Source: Variovorax paradoxus
GTDB lineage: Bacteria > Pseudomonadota > Gammaproteobacteria > Burkholderiales > Burkholderiaceae_C
Direction of reading: 5' to 3'
NCBI RefSeq assembly: GCF_030815975.1
Contig: NZ_JAUSXL010000002.1
Span: forward strand, 2,170,001 to 2,234,000
DNA length: 64,000 bases
Every line of letters starts with the position of its first letter. Positions within the stretch are counted from its first letter, which is position 1. The notes under the pieces were generated by a model. It was given only the letters and a program-made list of their open reading frames with translations, had not been told where the DNA came from and made no database searches. The position numbers were made by a program, and so were the translations under genes. Below, piece after piece: positions 47,796-56,148 of this stretch.

Positions 47796-48767
47796 TCAGG
47801 GGCGTGCCAGGGACGTGGTGGACGGCGGCGCGGAGAAACCGGGCTCGCCAGGGCCTGCGGCGGTGCCGCCGTTGCCGAACAGCAGCGACTGCGGGTTGTC
47901 GTTGATGCTGTCGGCCGCGCGGCCGAGCCGGCGCACCGCGCGCGAGGTGTCGTCGGCCACGCGGTTCACGCGCGGCAGCGTGGCGGCGTTGAACGTATCG
48001 ACCGACTGCGCCAGCGCCTTGGTGCCGTTGCTCAGCCGCTCGATCGGGCCGTCGGGTGCGTTGAGCCGGCCCACGGTGGTGTTGAAGTTGTTGGCCACGC
48101 GCGAGACGTCGCCGGCCGCCGTCTTCACCGAGGACAGCGTGTTCGGAAGCGCGGCGAGCGCCGGGTTCAGGCCGGTCTTCACCGTGTTGTCGAGCTGCTT
48201 GAGCAGCGTGTTGGCGCTGGCCGAGGCTGCCGCGATGTTCTCCAGCGCATCGGCCGCGCGCTTCTGGTTGTCGTCGCCCAGCAGCTGGTTGGCGCGCTTC
48301 GTCGCCTCGTCGACCTGGTTGATGATGGCTTCGCCGCGGTCCTGCAGCTGCGCGAGCATCGAGGGCTTGAGCGGAATGCGCGGCGGGTCGTCGTCATTGG
48401 GCACGAGCGCGACGTTCGATTCGCCCTTGTCGTCCAGCGCGATGAAGGCCAGGCCGGTCACGCCCTGGTAGCTCAGCGTGGCAAAGCTCGACGTGGTGAG
48501 CGGCACGCGCTGGTCGACCGTGATGCGCACGCGCACGTTGCCCTTGGCCTTGGGATCGAAGTCGATCGAGCTCACCTTGCCGACCGCGATGCCCCGGTAG
48601 CGCACCATGGCCTGCGGCTGCAGCCCGCTGACCGCGTCGCGGGTGGAGAGTTCGTAGATGTTGCGCACGGTGCTGTCGCGCGTGAACCAGACCACCAGCC
48701 CCACGAGCACGGCGATGAGGCCGAGCACGAAGGCACCGGCGGCAAGGGCATGGGCTTTGTTTTCCAT
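47796..48767 (-). CDS. mlaD: MlaD/MCE-domain lipid-binding protein
   Basis: A 323-residue protein with one N-terminal TM helix (residues about 8-27) and an MCE domain (VSGLQPQAMVRYRGIAVGKVSSIDFDP, GVTGLAFIALDDKG). A long helical region (about 135-280) probably forms the hexameric needle or coiled coil. It is longer than classical MlaD and closer to the YebT/LetB or MlaD-PqiB type single-MCE proteins. It moves lipids between the membranes with the ATPase and permease encoded upstream. Confidence 0.9.
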   Translation of the reverse strand: MENKAHALAAGAFVLGLIAVLVGLVVWFTRDSTVRNIYELSTRDAVSGLQPQAMVRYRGIAVGKVSSIDFDPKAKGNVRVRITVDQRVPLTTSSFATLSYQGVTGLAFIALDDKGESNVALVPNDDDPPRIPLKPSMLAQLQDRGEAIINQVDEATKRANQLLGDDNQKRAADALENIAAASASANTLLKQLDNTVKTGLNPALAALPNTLSSVKTAAGDVSRVANNFNTTVGRLNAPDGPIERLSNGTKALAQSVDTFNAATLPRVNRVADDTSRAVRRLGRAADSINDNPQSLLFGNGGTAAGPGEPGFSAPPSTTSLARP

Positions 48768-48781
48768 GGTGTGGCTACCTT

Positions 48782-49597
48782 TCAGTGGACCGCGCCGGCG
48801 GGCGGCGGCGGGGCATCGGCGGGTTTGTCATGCAGGGCCTCCAGGGCGCGCTGGCCGCGCCCGCCCAAGAAATATTCGTGGATGAACGGATGCGGATACG
48901 CGATCACTTCTCGCGCCGAGCCGCTGACGATGACCTTGTGGTCGGCCAGCACCGCGATGCGGGTACTCAGGTCGAACAGGGTGTCCAGGTCGTGCGTGAC
49001 CATCACCACCGTCAGGCCCAGTTCGCGGTGCAGGCCGCGCAGCAGGTCGCAGAAACTGTCGGAGGCCTCGGGGTCGAGGCCGGCGGTGGGTTCGTCGAGC
49101 AGCAGCAGCGGCGGGTCCATGATGAGTGCGCGCGCCAGCGCCACGCGCTTGATCATGCCGCCCGACAGGTCCGCCGGGCTCATGTTGGCATGCCGCGGTT
49201 CCAGGCCCACCATCTGCAGCTTGACCAGCGCCGCGTTGCGGACCAGCTCGTCGGGCAGTAGCTTGAGTTCGCGCAGCGGAAAGGCAATGTTCTCGAGCAC
49301 GCTGAAGGCCGAGAACAGCGCGCCGTGCTGGAACAGCATGCCCACGTTGGCCGCGCCCTTGGCGCTGAGTTCTCCGGGCGCCCGGCCCAGCACCTCGACC
49401 GTGCCCTTCGTCGGCTTTTCGAGCCCGAGGATCTGGCGCAGCAGCACCGTCTTGCCGGTGCCCGAGCCGCCCACCAGCGACAGCACCTCGCCGCGCTCGA
49501 TGCGCAGGTCGAGGTCGCGGTGCACCACGACCTCGCCGTCGGCGCTCTTGAACACCGTCCAGAGCTTGCGGATATCAACGACGTTCGAATCGCTCAT
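48782..49597 (-). CDS. mlaF: MlaF-like ABC transporter ATP-binding protein
   Basis: A 271-residue ATPase: Walker A GGSGTGKT (about residue 40), LSGG signature in ADLSGGMIKRVALARAL, Walker B LLLLDEPTAGLDP and MVTHDLDTLF, all as in MlaF/Ttg2A. It powers the MCE lipid transporter. The next gene, encoding MlaD, follows after 14 bases; the permease gene lies 22 bases upstream. Confidence 0.92.
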   Translation of the reverse strand: MSDSNVVDIRKLWTVFKSADGEVVVHRDLDLRIERGEVLSLVGGSGTGKTVLLRQILGLEKPTKGTVEVLGRAPGELSAKGAANVGMLFQHGALFSAFSVLENIAFPLRELKLLPDELVRNAALVKLQMVGLEPRHANMSPADLSGGMIKRVALARALIMDPPLLLLDEPTAGLDPEASDSFCDLLRGLHRELGLTVVMVTHDLDTLFDLSTRIAVLADHKVIVSGSAREVIAYPHPFIHEYFLGGRGQRALEALHDKPADAPPPPAGAVH

Positions 49598-49619
49598 TGG
49601 TGCACCCTTGGCGCTGCGC

Positions 49620-50786
49620 TCATGCCCGGAACCCCACGCCCTTGAAGAGCACCGCGAACAGCGCGTCGACCAGGATCACCGCGGTGATCGAGGTCACCAC
49701 CGACGAGGTGGTGCCGCGGCCCAGGCTCTCGGTGTTGGGCTTGACCTTCATGCCGAAGTAGCAGCCGATCAGCGCAATCAGAATGCCGAACACCGCCGAC
49801 TTCGCGAGCGCGAGCCACAGATTCGAGATCGGCACCGCGCGCGGCAGCGCCGAGAGAAAGTAGGCCGGCGAAATGTCGAGCGCGGCGTCGGCCGCGAGCA
49901 TGCCGCCCGCGAGCGCCGCCATCGAGGTCCAGAGGCTGATCAGCGGCATCGCGATGGCCAGCGCCATCACGCGCGGCATCACCAGCCTGAAGCCGTGCGG
50001 AATGCCCATCACGCGCATGGCGTCGAGTTCTTCGGTCACGCGCATCACGCCGATCTGCGCCGTGATGGCCGAGCCCGAGCGGCCCGCGATCAGCACTGCC
50101 GCCAGTACCGGCCCGAGCTCGCGGATCAGCGACAGCCCGAGGATGTTGACCACGAAGGCCTCGGCGCCGTACTGGCGCAGCTGCTGCGAGATCAGGTAGG
50201 CCAGCACCACGCCGATCAGAAGGCCGACCAGCGCCGTGATGTGCAGCGCCGTGGCGCCGAACTGGTAGAGGTGCCCCGAAAAATCGCGCCAGGGCGCACG
50301 GTGCGGCGCGCGCAGCAGCGTGCCCGCGTCGAGCGCGAGCTGGCCGATCAGGCCCACGAAGTCGCGCACCACCTCCAGCGCGCGCGCGCCGGTGTGCGAG
50401 AAATGCCGCAGCCGCTCGGCCAGCGTGGGCGGCGGCTCCTCGGGCGTTCCCACGGTGAACTGCGCCACCTGGTCGAGCACCGCCTTGTGCTGCGGCGACA
50501 TCTCGAGCGTAGCTGGCCAGTCGTGGCGCCAGTGGTCCCAGAGCAGCTGCGCGCCAATGTGGTCGAGCTGTTCGATCGGGCGCAGGTCCCAGGCGCGGTC
50601 GTCGGCCGGCGGCGCGCCCGCCAGGTCCCTGGCCAGCGCCTGCCACGCGCTGCGCGACGACATCGCCAGCGTGGTCCAGCGGCCGCTGGCCACGGTCCAG
50701 CGGCGGCCGTCCTGCTCGCGCTCGTCGAGGCGCGGCAACACGCTGCCGGCGGCGGGTGCGTCGGCAGTCGGAGTTGCTATGGGCAT
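49620..50786 (-). CDS. mlaE: MlaE-type permease with N-terminal STAS-like domain
   Basis: About 388 residues. The C-terminal 250 are an MlaE permease (VGLLIGVVLAYLISQQLRQYGAE, IRELGPVLAAVLIAGRSGSAITAQIG, EELDAMRVMGIPHGFRLVMPRVMA). The N-terminal 130 are soluble and read like a STAS domain (WTVASGRWTTLAMSSRSAWQAL, WDLRPIEQLDHIGAQLLWDHW). In E. coli the STAS protein is separate (MlaB); here the two appear fused. ATG 50786 is chosen; one at 50840 adds Arg-rich residues with no similarity. It heads the operon permease-ATPase-MCE-lipoprotein. Confidence 0.88.
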   Translation of the reverse strand: MPIATPTADAPAAGSVLPRLDEREQDGRRWTVASGRWTTLAMSSRSAWQALARDLAGAPPADDRAWDLRPIEQLDHIGAQLLWDHWRHDWPATLEMSPQHKAVLDQVAQFTVGTPEEPPPTLAERLRHFSHTGARALEVVRDFVGLIGQLALDAGTLLRAPHRAPWRDFSGHLYQFGATALHITALVGLLIGVVLAYLISQQLRQYGAEAFVVNILGLSLIRELGPVLAAVLIAGRSGSAITAQIGVMRVTEELDAMRVMGIPHGFRLVMPRVMALAIAMPLISLWTSMAALAGGMLAADAALDISPAYFLSALPRAVPISNLWLALAKSAVFGILIALIGCYFGMKVKPNTESLGRGTTSSVVTSITAVILVDALFAVLFKGVGFRA

Positions 50787-50934
50787 GATGCGGCGATGGC
50801 GGGCGAAGTAAGAAGAAAGGGGCGGTCTGGAAGGGCGCATCGTAACCGGATGAGTCGGCTTTTCCGGTGCGCCGCACCGCCGCTTCGCGTAGGGCGGAAC
50901 GCCGTTTTTCCGATCATTGGCGGCTCCTTTGCGC

Positions 50935-51840
50935 TCAATTCCAGGCCCGTGCGAGCGCGTTCCATGCGCTTGCGATCACGGGCTCGTTGCGCCGCGCCGC
51001 CAGCGAGACGAAGCGCAGCGCGCAGTCCAGCTGCACGCGGTCGGCCATCACGAGGCCGTGCGACTGGCTCTCGCGGATGGCGATCGAGTCGCGCAAGAGG
51101 CTCAGGCCCACGCCCGACTTCAGCAGGTCGAGCATCGAAGCCTCCTGGTCCACCAGCGCCACGCGGCGCGGCGACAGCCCGAGCGGCCCGAACACCTTTT
51201 CCAGCAGCCGGTGGTGCGCCGATTCCGGCGGCGTGGCCAGCCAGGGCAGCGCCGCCAGCGCCTTCCAGTCGCGGCCCAGCACCTGCGGGCCCCAGCCCGC
51301 GGGCGCGACCACGCGGTAGGTGAAGCGCGTGAGCGTGCGCGCCGCGAGCGGCGCCGGCGCGGCGGTATCGCCCTCGTCCGCATCGAGGTGAAAACCCACG
51401 TCGAGCTCGCCGCGAAGCACCTGGGCCAGCACCGTGCCGCTCATGCCGTGGCGCAGCTCAGTCTCGATCTGCGGGGCCGACTCCACCAGCTCGCGCAGGA
51501 ACATGCCGAGCCGCGTGAACTCCGGGTCGAGGATGGTGCCGATGCGCAGCGCCCCGCGCACCGTGCCCTGCAGGTTGCGCGCGGCCTGCTGCAGGTCGCC
51601 CACGGCCGCGAGCACGCGCTCGGCCTGCGGCAGCAGCGCGGCGCCGTCGGCCGTGAGCGCCAGCCCGTGCGGCGTGCGCGTGAAGAGCTGCAGCCCGGTT
51701 TCCTCTGCCAGGCGCTTGAGCTGCAGGCTCACCGCCGGCTGCGTCAGGTGCAGCCGCTCGGCCGCGCGCGACACATTGCCCTCGCGCGCCGCGAGAACGA
51801 AGGCACGCAGAATCTGGAGGTCCAAGGCGGCGGTAGCCAT
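50935..51840 (-). CDS. LysR-family transcriptional regulator
   Basis: A 301-residue LysR regulator: N-terminal winged helix LQILRAFVLAAREGNVSRAAERLHLTQPAVSLQLKRLAEETGLQLFTR (about residues 8-56), then a two-lobed effector domain. It is divergent from the GMC oxidoreductase with a 141-base gap, the classical arrangement for a LysR activator of its neighbour. The ligand is unknown. Confidence 0.92.
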   Translation of the reverse strand: MATAALDLQILRAFVLAAREGNVSRAAERLHLTQPAVSLQLKRLAEETGLQLFTRTPHGLALTADGAALLPQAERVLAAVGDLQQAARNLQGTVRGALRIGTILDPEFTRLGMFLRELVESAPQIETELRHGMSGTVLAQVLRGELDVGFHLDADEGDTAAPAPLAARTLTRFTYRVVAPAGWGPQVLGRDWKALAALPWLATPPESAHHRLLEKVFGPLGLSPRRVALVDQEASMLDLLKSGVGLSLLRDSIAIRESQSHGLVMADRVQLDCALRFVSLAARRNEPVIASAWNALARAWN

Positions 51841-51981
51841 ATAAGAACGATTTATATGCCAACTGCGCCGAAATCATTGGCTTTTTGCACATGGCTTGGG
51901 GGAAACTGCCCGCCGAAGCCTTTCACCGGGCCCATGAGCACAAGAAATACCGCGGACCCTTCCGGAGACAAGCCAGACGCC

Positions 51982-53610
51982 ATGAGCGACACCACATTCG
52001 AATACATCGTGATCGGCGGCGGCACGGCCGGCGCGCTGATGTGCAACCGGCTGACCCGCAAATCGCAGCAGCGCACGCTGCTGATCGAGGCCGGCCGCAA
52101 GGACGACTACCACTGGATCCACATTCCGGTGGGTTATCTCTACTGCATCGGCAATCCGCGCACCGACTGGCTCTACAGCACCGAGCCCGACGCGGGCCTC
52201 AACGGCCGCGTGCTGCGCTATCCGCGCGGCAAGACGCTGGGCGGCTGCTCCAGCATCAACGGCATGATCTACATGCGCGGCCAGTCGCGCGACTACGACC
52301 AGTGGGCGCAACTCACCGGCGACGACGCCTGGCGCTGGCAGAACGTGCTGCCCGATTTCAAGAAGCACGAAGACTATTACCTCGGCGCCGACGAACTGCA
52401 CGGCGCCGGCGGCGAATGGCGCGTGGAAAAGCAGCGCTTGCGCTGGGACATCCTCGACGCCTTTGCCGAGGCCGCGGTGCAGGCCGGCGTGCCGCACAGC
52501 ACCGACTTCAACCGCGGCAGCAACGAAGGCGTCGGCTACTTCCAGGTCAACCAGAAGAACGGCTGGCGCTGGAACACCGCCAAGGCGTTCCTGCGGCCGG
52601 TCTGCTATGGCCGGCCCAACTTCGAGATGTGGGTCAACGCGCATGTCACCCAGCTGATCGTCGAAACCCAGCCCGACGGCAGCCGGCGCTGCACCGGCGT
52701 GCGGGTGTGGGACGGCCACGAGATGGTCACCGCCCATGCCACGCGCGAGGTGGTGCTGTGCGCCGGCAGCATCGGCTCGCCGCAGATCCTGCAGCTCTCG
52801 GGCATCGGCCCGGCCGAGCTGCTGCGCCAGCACGGCATCGAGGTGGTGCTCGACGCGCCCGGCGTCGGCGCCAACCTGCAGGACCACCTGCAGATCCGCG
52901 CGGTCTACAAGATCAACGGCGCGCCCACGCTCAACGTGCTGGCCTCCTCGATGTACGGCAAGGCGAAGATCGGCCTCGAATACCTGATGAAGCGCAGCGG
53001 GCCTATGAGCATGGCGCCTTCGCAGCTCGGCGCCTTCACGCGCAGCTCGCCCGAACATGAGTGGCCGAACCTCGAATACCATGTGCAGCCGCTGTCGCTC
53101 GATGCCTTCGGCGATCCGCTGCACAGCTTTCCGGCCTTTACCGCGAGCGTGTGCAACCTCAATCCCACGAGCCGCGGCACCGTGCGCATCAAGAGCCCGC
53201 GCTTCCAGGATGCGCCGGCCATTGCGCCCAATTACCTGAGCACCGACGAAGACCGCAAGGTGGCGGCCGATTCGCTGCGCGTGACGCGCCGCATCGCCTC
53301 GCAGCCCGCGCTCGCGAAGTACCGGCCCGAGGAATGGAAGCCCGGCGTGCAATACCAGAGCGACGAAGACCTGGCGCGCCTGGCCGGCGACATCGCGACC
53401 ACCATCTTCCATCCGGTCGGCACCACCAAGATGGGCGCCGACGGCGACCCGATGGCGGTGCTCGACTCGAAGCTGCGCGTGCGCGGCGTGCAGGGGCTGC
53501 GCGTGGTCGATGCGGGCGCGATGCCGATCATCACCAGCGGCAACACCAACAGCCCGACATTGATGATGGCCGAGAAGGCTGCGGGGTGGATTCTGGAAGC
53601 GAATCGCTGA
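51982..53610 (+). CDS. GMC-family FAD-dependent oxidoreductase
   Basis: About 542 residues of the glucose-methanol-choline family. The N-terminal FAD motif is YIVIGGGTAGALMCNRL, the GMC signature 1 region is YPRGKTLGGCSSINGMIYMRGQSRDYD, and signature 2 is GSIGSPQILQLSGIGP. The C-terminal catalytic region includes FHPVGTTKMG and GNTNSPTLMMAEKAA. It oxidises an alcohol, most like choline dehydrogenase-type enzymes, but the substrate is not evident. I start at ATG 51982, where the typical N-terminus begins; an in-frame ATG at 51934 is possible. Confidence 0.9.
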   Translation: MSDTTFEYIVIGGGTAGALMCNRLTRKSQQRTLLIEAGRKDDYHWIHIPVGYLYCIGNPRTDWLYSTEPDAGLNGRVLRYPRGKTLGGCSSINGMIYMRGQSRDYDQWAQLTGDDAWRWQNVLPDFKKHEDYYLGADELHGAGGEWRVEKQRLRWDILDAFAEAAVQAGVPHSTDFNRGSNEGVGYFQVNQKNGWRWNTAKAFLRPVCYGRPNFEMWVNAHVTQLIVETQPDGSRRCTGVRVWDGHEMVTAHATREVVLCAGSIGSPQILQLSGIGPAELLRQHGIEVVLDAPGVGANLQDHLQIRAVYKINGAPTLNVLASSMYGKAKIGLEYLMKRSGPMSMAPSQLGAFTRSSPEHEWPNLEYHVQPLSLDAFGDPLHSFPAFTASVCNLNPTSRGTVRIKSPRFQDAPAIAPNYLSTDEDRKVAADSLRVTRRIASQPALAKYRPEEWKPGVQYQSDEDLARLAGDIATTIFHPVGTTKMGADGDPMAVLDSKLRVRGVQGLRVVDAGAMPIITSGNTNSPTLMMAEKAAGWILEANR

Positions 53611-53657
53611 GGCGTTCGTTCGAGCGCTTTTGGTCAGCGCGTTCTTGTTCGGGGCGC

Positions 53658-53905
53658 GTGCACAGGCCACCGGGTACTCCCCTCCGCGAATGTCCCCCGC
53701 CTTCGGCTCCTCCTTTATTTCGCTGCGGGGAGCACCCGATGCCCTGTGCACTGGGGCACGCTGCTGGTACACCGCTGATCAACGACCGTTGCGCATGACG
53801 CTTCCGTCGATGGGGTGCCTTGCGCAGCGAAATCAAGGGGGAGGCCGCAGGCCGGAGGACATTCGCGGAGCAAGGTACCCCGTCGGCGGGAGCGCGCCCC
53901 GAACG
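53658..53905. repeat. Inverted pair of family B palindromic repeats
   Basis: Bases 53658-53751 are an inverted near-copy of 24818-24913, starting GTGCACAGGCCACCGGGTAC and ending CCCTGTGCAC. Similarity to the first copy's flank continues to about 53800 (GATCAACGACCG). A shortened copy in the opposite orientation follows at 53813-53905 (GGGTGCCTTGCGCAGCGAAA, GAGGCCGCAGGCCGGAGGAC). The whole 53611-53931 gap between the convergent GMC and binding-protein genes is made of these repeats. Confidence 0.78.
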
Positions 53906-53931
53906 TCACGGTCCTAACACTCGCGCGCTAG

Positions 53932-55005
53932 TCACTTCTCGATAGTCTTGTTCCAGCGCGCGTTCCAGGCCGGCCGGTTCGCGTTGATGCTGTCCCAGTC
54001 AATGGTGACCGCCGTCTTCATCCACTTGTTGATGTCGGCGACCTGCTGCACACCATCACCCACCGCCGGCGCCTTGGGGTTGGTGGGAATCTGCGCGCCG
54101 TACTGCAGCACGTTGGCCTGAGCCAGCGGGCTCAGCAAGAATTCGGCGAGCTTCTGCGACAGCTCGGGCTCGCTGTTGTTGGCGATCACGCACTGGCCCA
54201 CCATCAGCACCACCGCGCCTTCCTTGGGCGGCGCGTATTCCACCGGAATGCCCTTGGTCTTGAGCGCGGCCACGGCCGTGGGCGTGAGCGGGAAGATCGC
54301 GGCCTCGCCGGTCTGCACCATCTCCGACAGCTTGGCCGAGCTCGGGATGTACTCGAGCACGTTGGGGCCCACGGTGTTGGGCCAGGCCTTGAAGCCGGGC
54401 TCCACGTTCTTGTCGTTGCCGCCCTGGATGCGGTTGAACATCAAGAAGCCGTGCAGCCCGAAGGATGATGACGACATCGACTGGAACACCACCTTGCCCT
54501 TGTACTTGGGATCGGCCAGGTCCATCCACGAGGTGGGTGCCGCCCAGCCCTTTTCCTTGAACATCTTCGCGTTGTAGGCCAGGCCTGTCATGCCCAGGCT
54601 CACGCCGCTGGCCATGTCGTCCTTGAAGCGCGCGGCCGGATAGATCTCGGCGAGCGAGGGATTGGGCCGCTGCTTCTGGCACAGGCCCATGCCGATGGCG
54701 CGCACCATGATGCCGTCATCGAGGAACATCACGTGCATCTGCGGGCGGTCCTTGTTGGCCTGCGCCTTCGCGAGGATATCGGACGAGGTGCCCGGCACCA
54801 CCACCACCTTGGCGCCGTAGAGCTTCTCGAAGGCCGGGAACACGTACTGCGTGTACGCCTTCTCCATGGTGCCGCCGTTCATGCCGATGTAGAGCGTCTT
54901 GGTTTGCGCACTGGCTGCGCCGCCGGCCGCGAGCGCGGCCACCGCCGCCGCACCGAGCATGGTCCGGCGAAGAGAGAAGAAGGAAGTCTTCTGGAAACGG
55001 GACAT
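53932..55005 (-). CDS. ABC transporter substrate-binding protein (polyamine/opine type)
   Basis: A 357-residue periplasmic binding protein of the spermidine/putrescine-type family. The signal is RTMLGAAAVAALAAGGAASAQ (cleavage near residue 34). The mature start TLYIGMNGGTMEKAYTQYVFPAFEKLYGAKVVVVPGTSSDILAKAQ is typical. It is last in a seven-gene minus-strand operon whose ATPase and permeases are encoded at 57.9-60.6 kb. The companion dehydrogenase suggests the cargo is an amino acid derivative or opine rather than a polyamine. Confidence 0.88.
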   Translation of the reverse strand: MSRFQKTSFFSLRRTMLGAAAVAALAAGGAASAQTKTLYIGMNGGTMEKAYTQYVFPAFEKLYGAKVVVVPGTSSDILAKAQANKDRPQMHVMFLDDGIMVRAIGMGLCQKQRPNPSLAEIYPAARFKDDMASGVSLGMTGLAYNAKMFKEKGWAAPTSWMDLADPKYKGKVVFQSMSSSSFGLHGFLMFNRIQGGNDKNVEPGFKAWPNTVGPNVLEYIPSSAKLSEMVQTGEAAIFPLTPTAVAALKTKGIPVEYAPPKEGAVVLMVGQCVIANNSEPELSQKLAEFLLSPLAQANVLQYGAQIPTNPKAPAVGDGVQQVADINKWMKTAVTIDWDSINANRPAWNARWNKTIEK

Positions 55006-55017
55006 GGTGTTTTCCTT

Positions 55018-56148
55018 TCAGGGTGGGGTGGGGGTGAAGCGTTCGATCGAGAAGCTCTCGATCGGCGTGCTGCTGCGGCCGTCGCGCACGAGTTCGGCCA
55101 GCACTTCGCCGGCAGCGGGGCCGATCTGGAAGCCCGCGCCCGAAAAGCCGAAGCCATGGAACAGGCCGGGCGTGGTGCGGCTGGGGCCGAGCACCGGCTG
55201 GCGGTCGGGCAGGTAGCCTTCGGTGCCGCTCCAGGTGCGAATGAAATGCGCATGGCGCAGCGTGGGCAGCAGCTCGATGGCCTGTGCGGAGAGCGAGGCG
55301 ATGGCGTCGCGGTCGGAGCGGGCGCGGTCGGCATCGAGCGCCACACCCTTCCCGCCCCCGCCCAGCACGAGGTTGCCGCGCGCCACCTGGCGGCAGTAGA
55401 TGCCGCCGCCCTCCACGCCGAGGCTCCAGTTCATGAAGAAGGGCAGCGGCTCTGTCACTGCCATCGCGGGATGGCCTGATTGCAGCGGCACCTCTTCGCC
55501 GAACTCCGTGGCAATCGGCCCGGCCCAGGCGCCTGCGCAGTTGAGCAGCGCCGGCGCATGCACTTCGAGCGCATTGCCCGAGCGCAGCATGAACGCCCGG
55601 CCATCGTGCGCCACCTCGTCGACCTTGTGGCGCTCGAAGATCAGCGCGCCGGCGCGCTGCGCCGCGAGTGCGAAGGCCGGCGACACCAGCCGCGGGTTGG
55701 CCTGCCCGTCTTCCGCGCACAGCGAGCCGCCGACGGCGCGCGCGCCGAGCCACGGGCAGCGTTCGCGCAGGCGGGCATCGGAGATCAGCTCGAGCCCCAG
55801 GTCGAAGTCGCGGCTTTGCGCGCGGTAGCGTTCCAGAGATGCCATGTCGGCCTCGCTGCGCGCGATCTTGAAGTGGCCCGAGCGCAGGTACTCGCCGTCG
55901 GTGCCGATGGTTTCGCGCAGGCGCTCCCAGATGCGGTGCGCGCGCTGCGCCAGCGGAAGTTGGCTCAGCGGCCGGCCCTGGCGCCGCACGCCGCCGTAGT
56001 TCACGCCGCTCGAACGCGAGCCGCACAGGTCGCGCTCCAGCAGCACGACGCCGATGCCCATCTGCCGCAAGGCCAGCGCGGCGGACGCGCCGACGATGCC
56101 GCCGCCCACGATGGCGACGTCGGTGTGCAATGTCTTGCGTCCGGTCAT
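55018..56148 (-). CDS. FAD-dependent dehydrogenase, beta subunit (DAO family)
   Basis: A 376-residue D-amino-acid-oxidase-fold flavoprotein: FAD motif DVAIVGGGIVGASAALALRQMGIGVVLLERD, then GVNYGGVRRQGR and a C-terminal PVLGPSRTTPGLFHGFGFSGAGFQIGPAAGE. It resembles the small catalytic subunits OoxB, HcnC and LhpB of multi-subunit amino-acid or opine dehydrogenases. ATG 56148 overlaps the stop of the alpha-subunit gene. The substrate is probably an N-substituted or D-amino acid brought in by the importer. Confidence 0.87.
   Translation of the reverse strand: MTGRKTLHTDVAIVGGGIVGASAALALRQMGIGVVLLERDLCGSRSSGVNYGGVRRQGRPLSQLPLAQRAHRIWERLRETIGTDGEYLRSGHFKIARSEADMASLERYRAQSRDFDLGLELISDARLRERCPWLGARAVGGSLCAEDGQANPRLVSPAFALAAQRAGALIFERHKVDEVAHDGRAFMLRSGNALEVHAPALLNCAGAWAGPIATEFGEEVPLQSGHPAMAVTEPLPFFMNWSLGVEGGGIYCRQVARGNLVLGGGGKGVALDADRARSDRDAIASLSAQAIELLPTLRHAHFIRTWSGTEGYLPDRQPVLGPSRTTPGLFHGFGFSGAGFQIGPAAGEVLAELVRDGRSSTPIESFSIERFTPTPP

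Noticed and set aside
47391..51323. 1310-residue open frame on the plus strand opposite the Mla-like operon and LysR gene
   Set aside because: Four real genes with clear motifs lie on the other strand. The long frame has no recognisable domain and reflects the high GC content.
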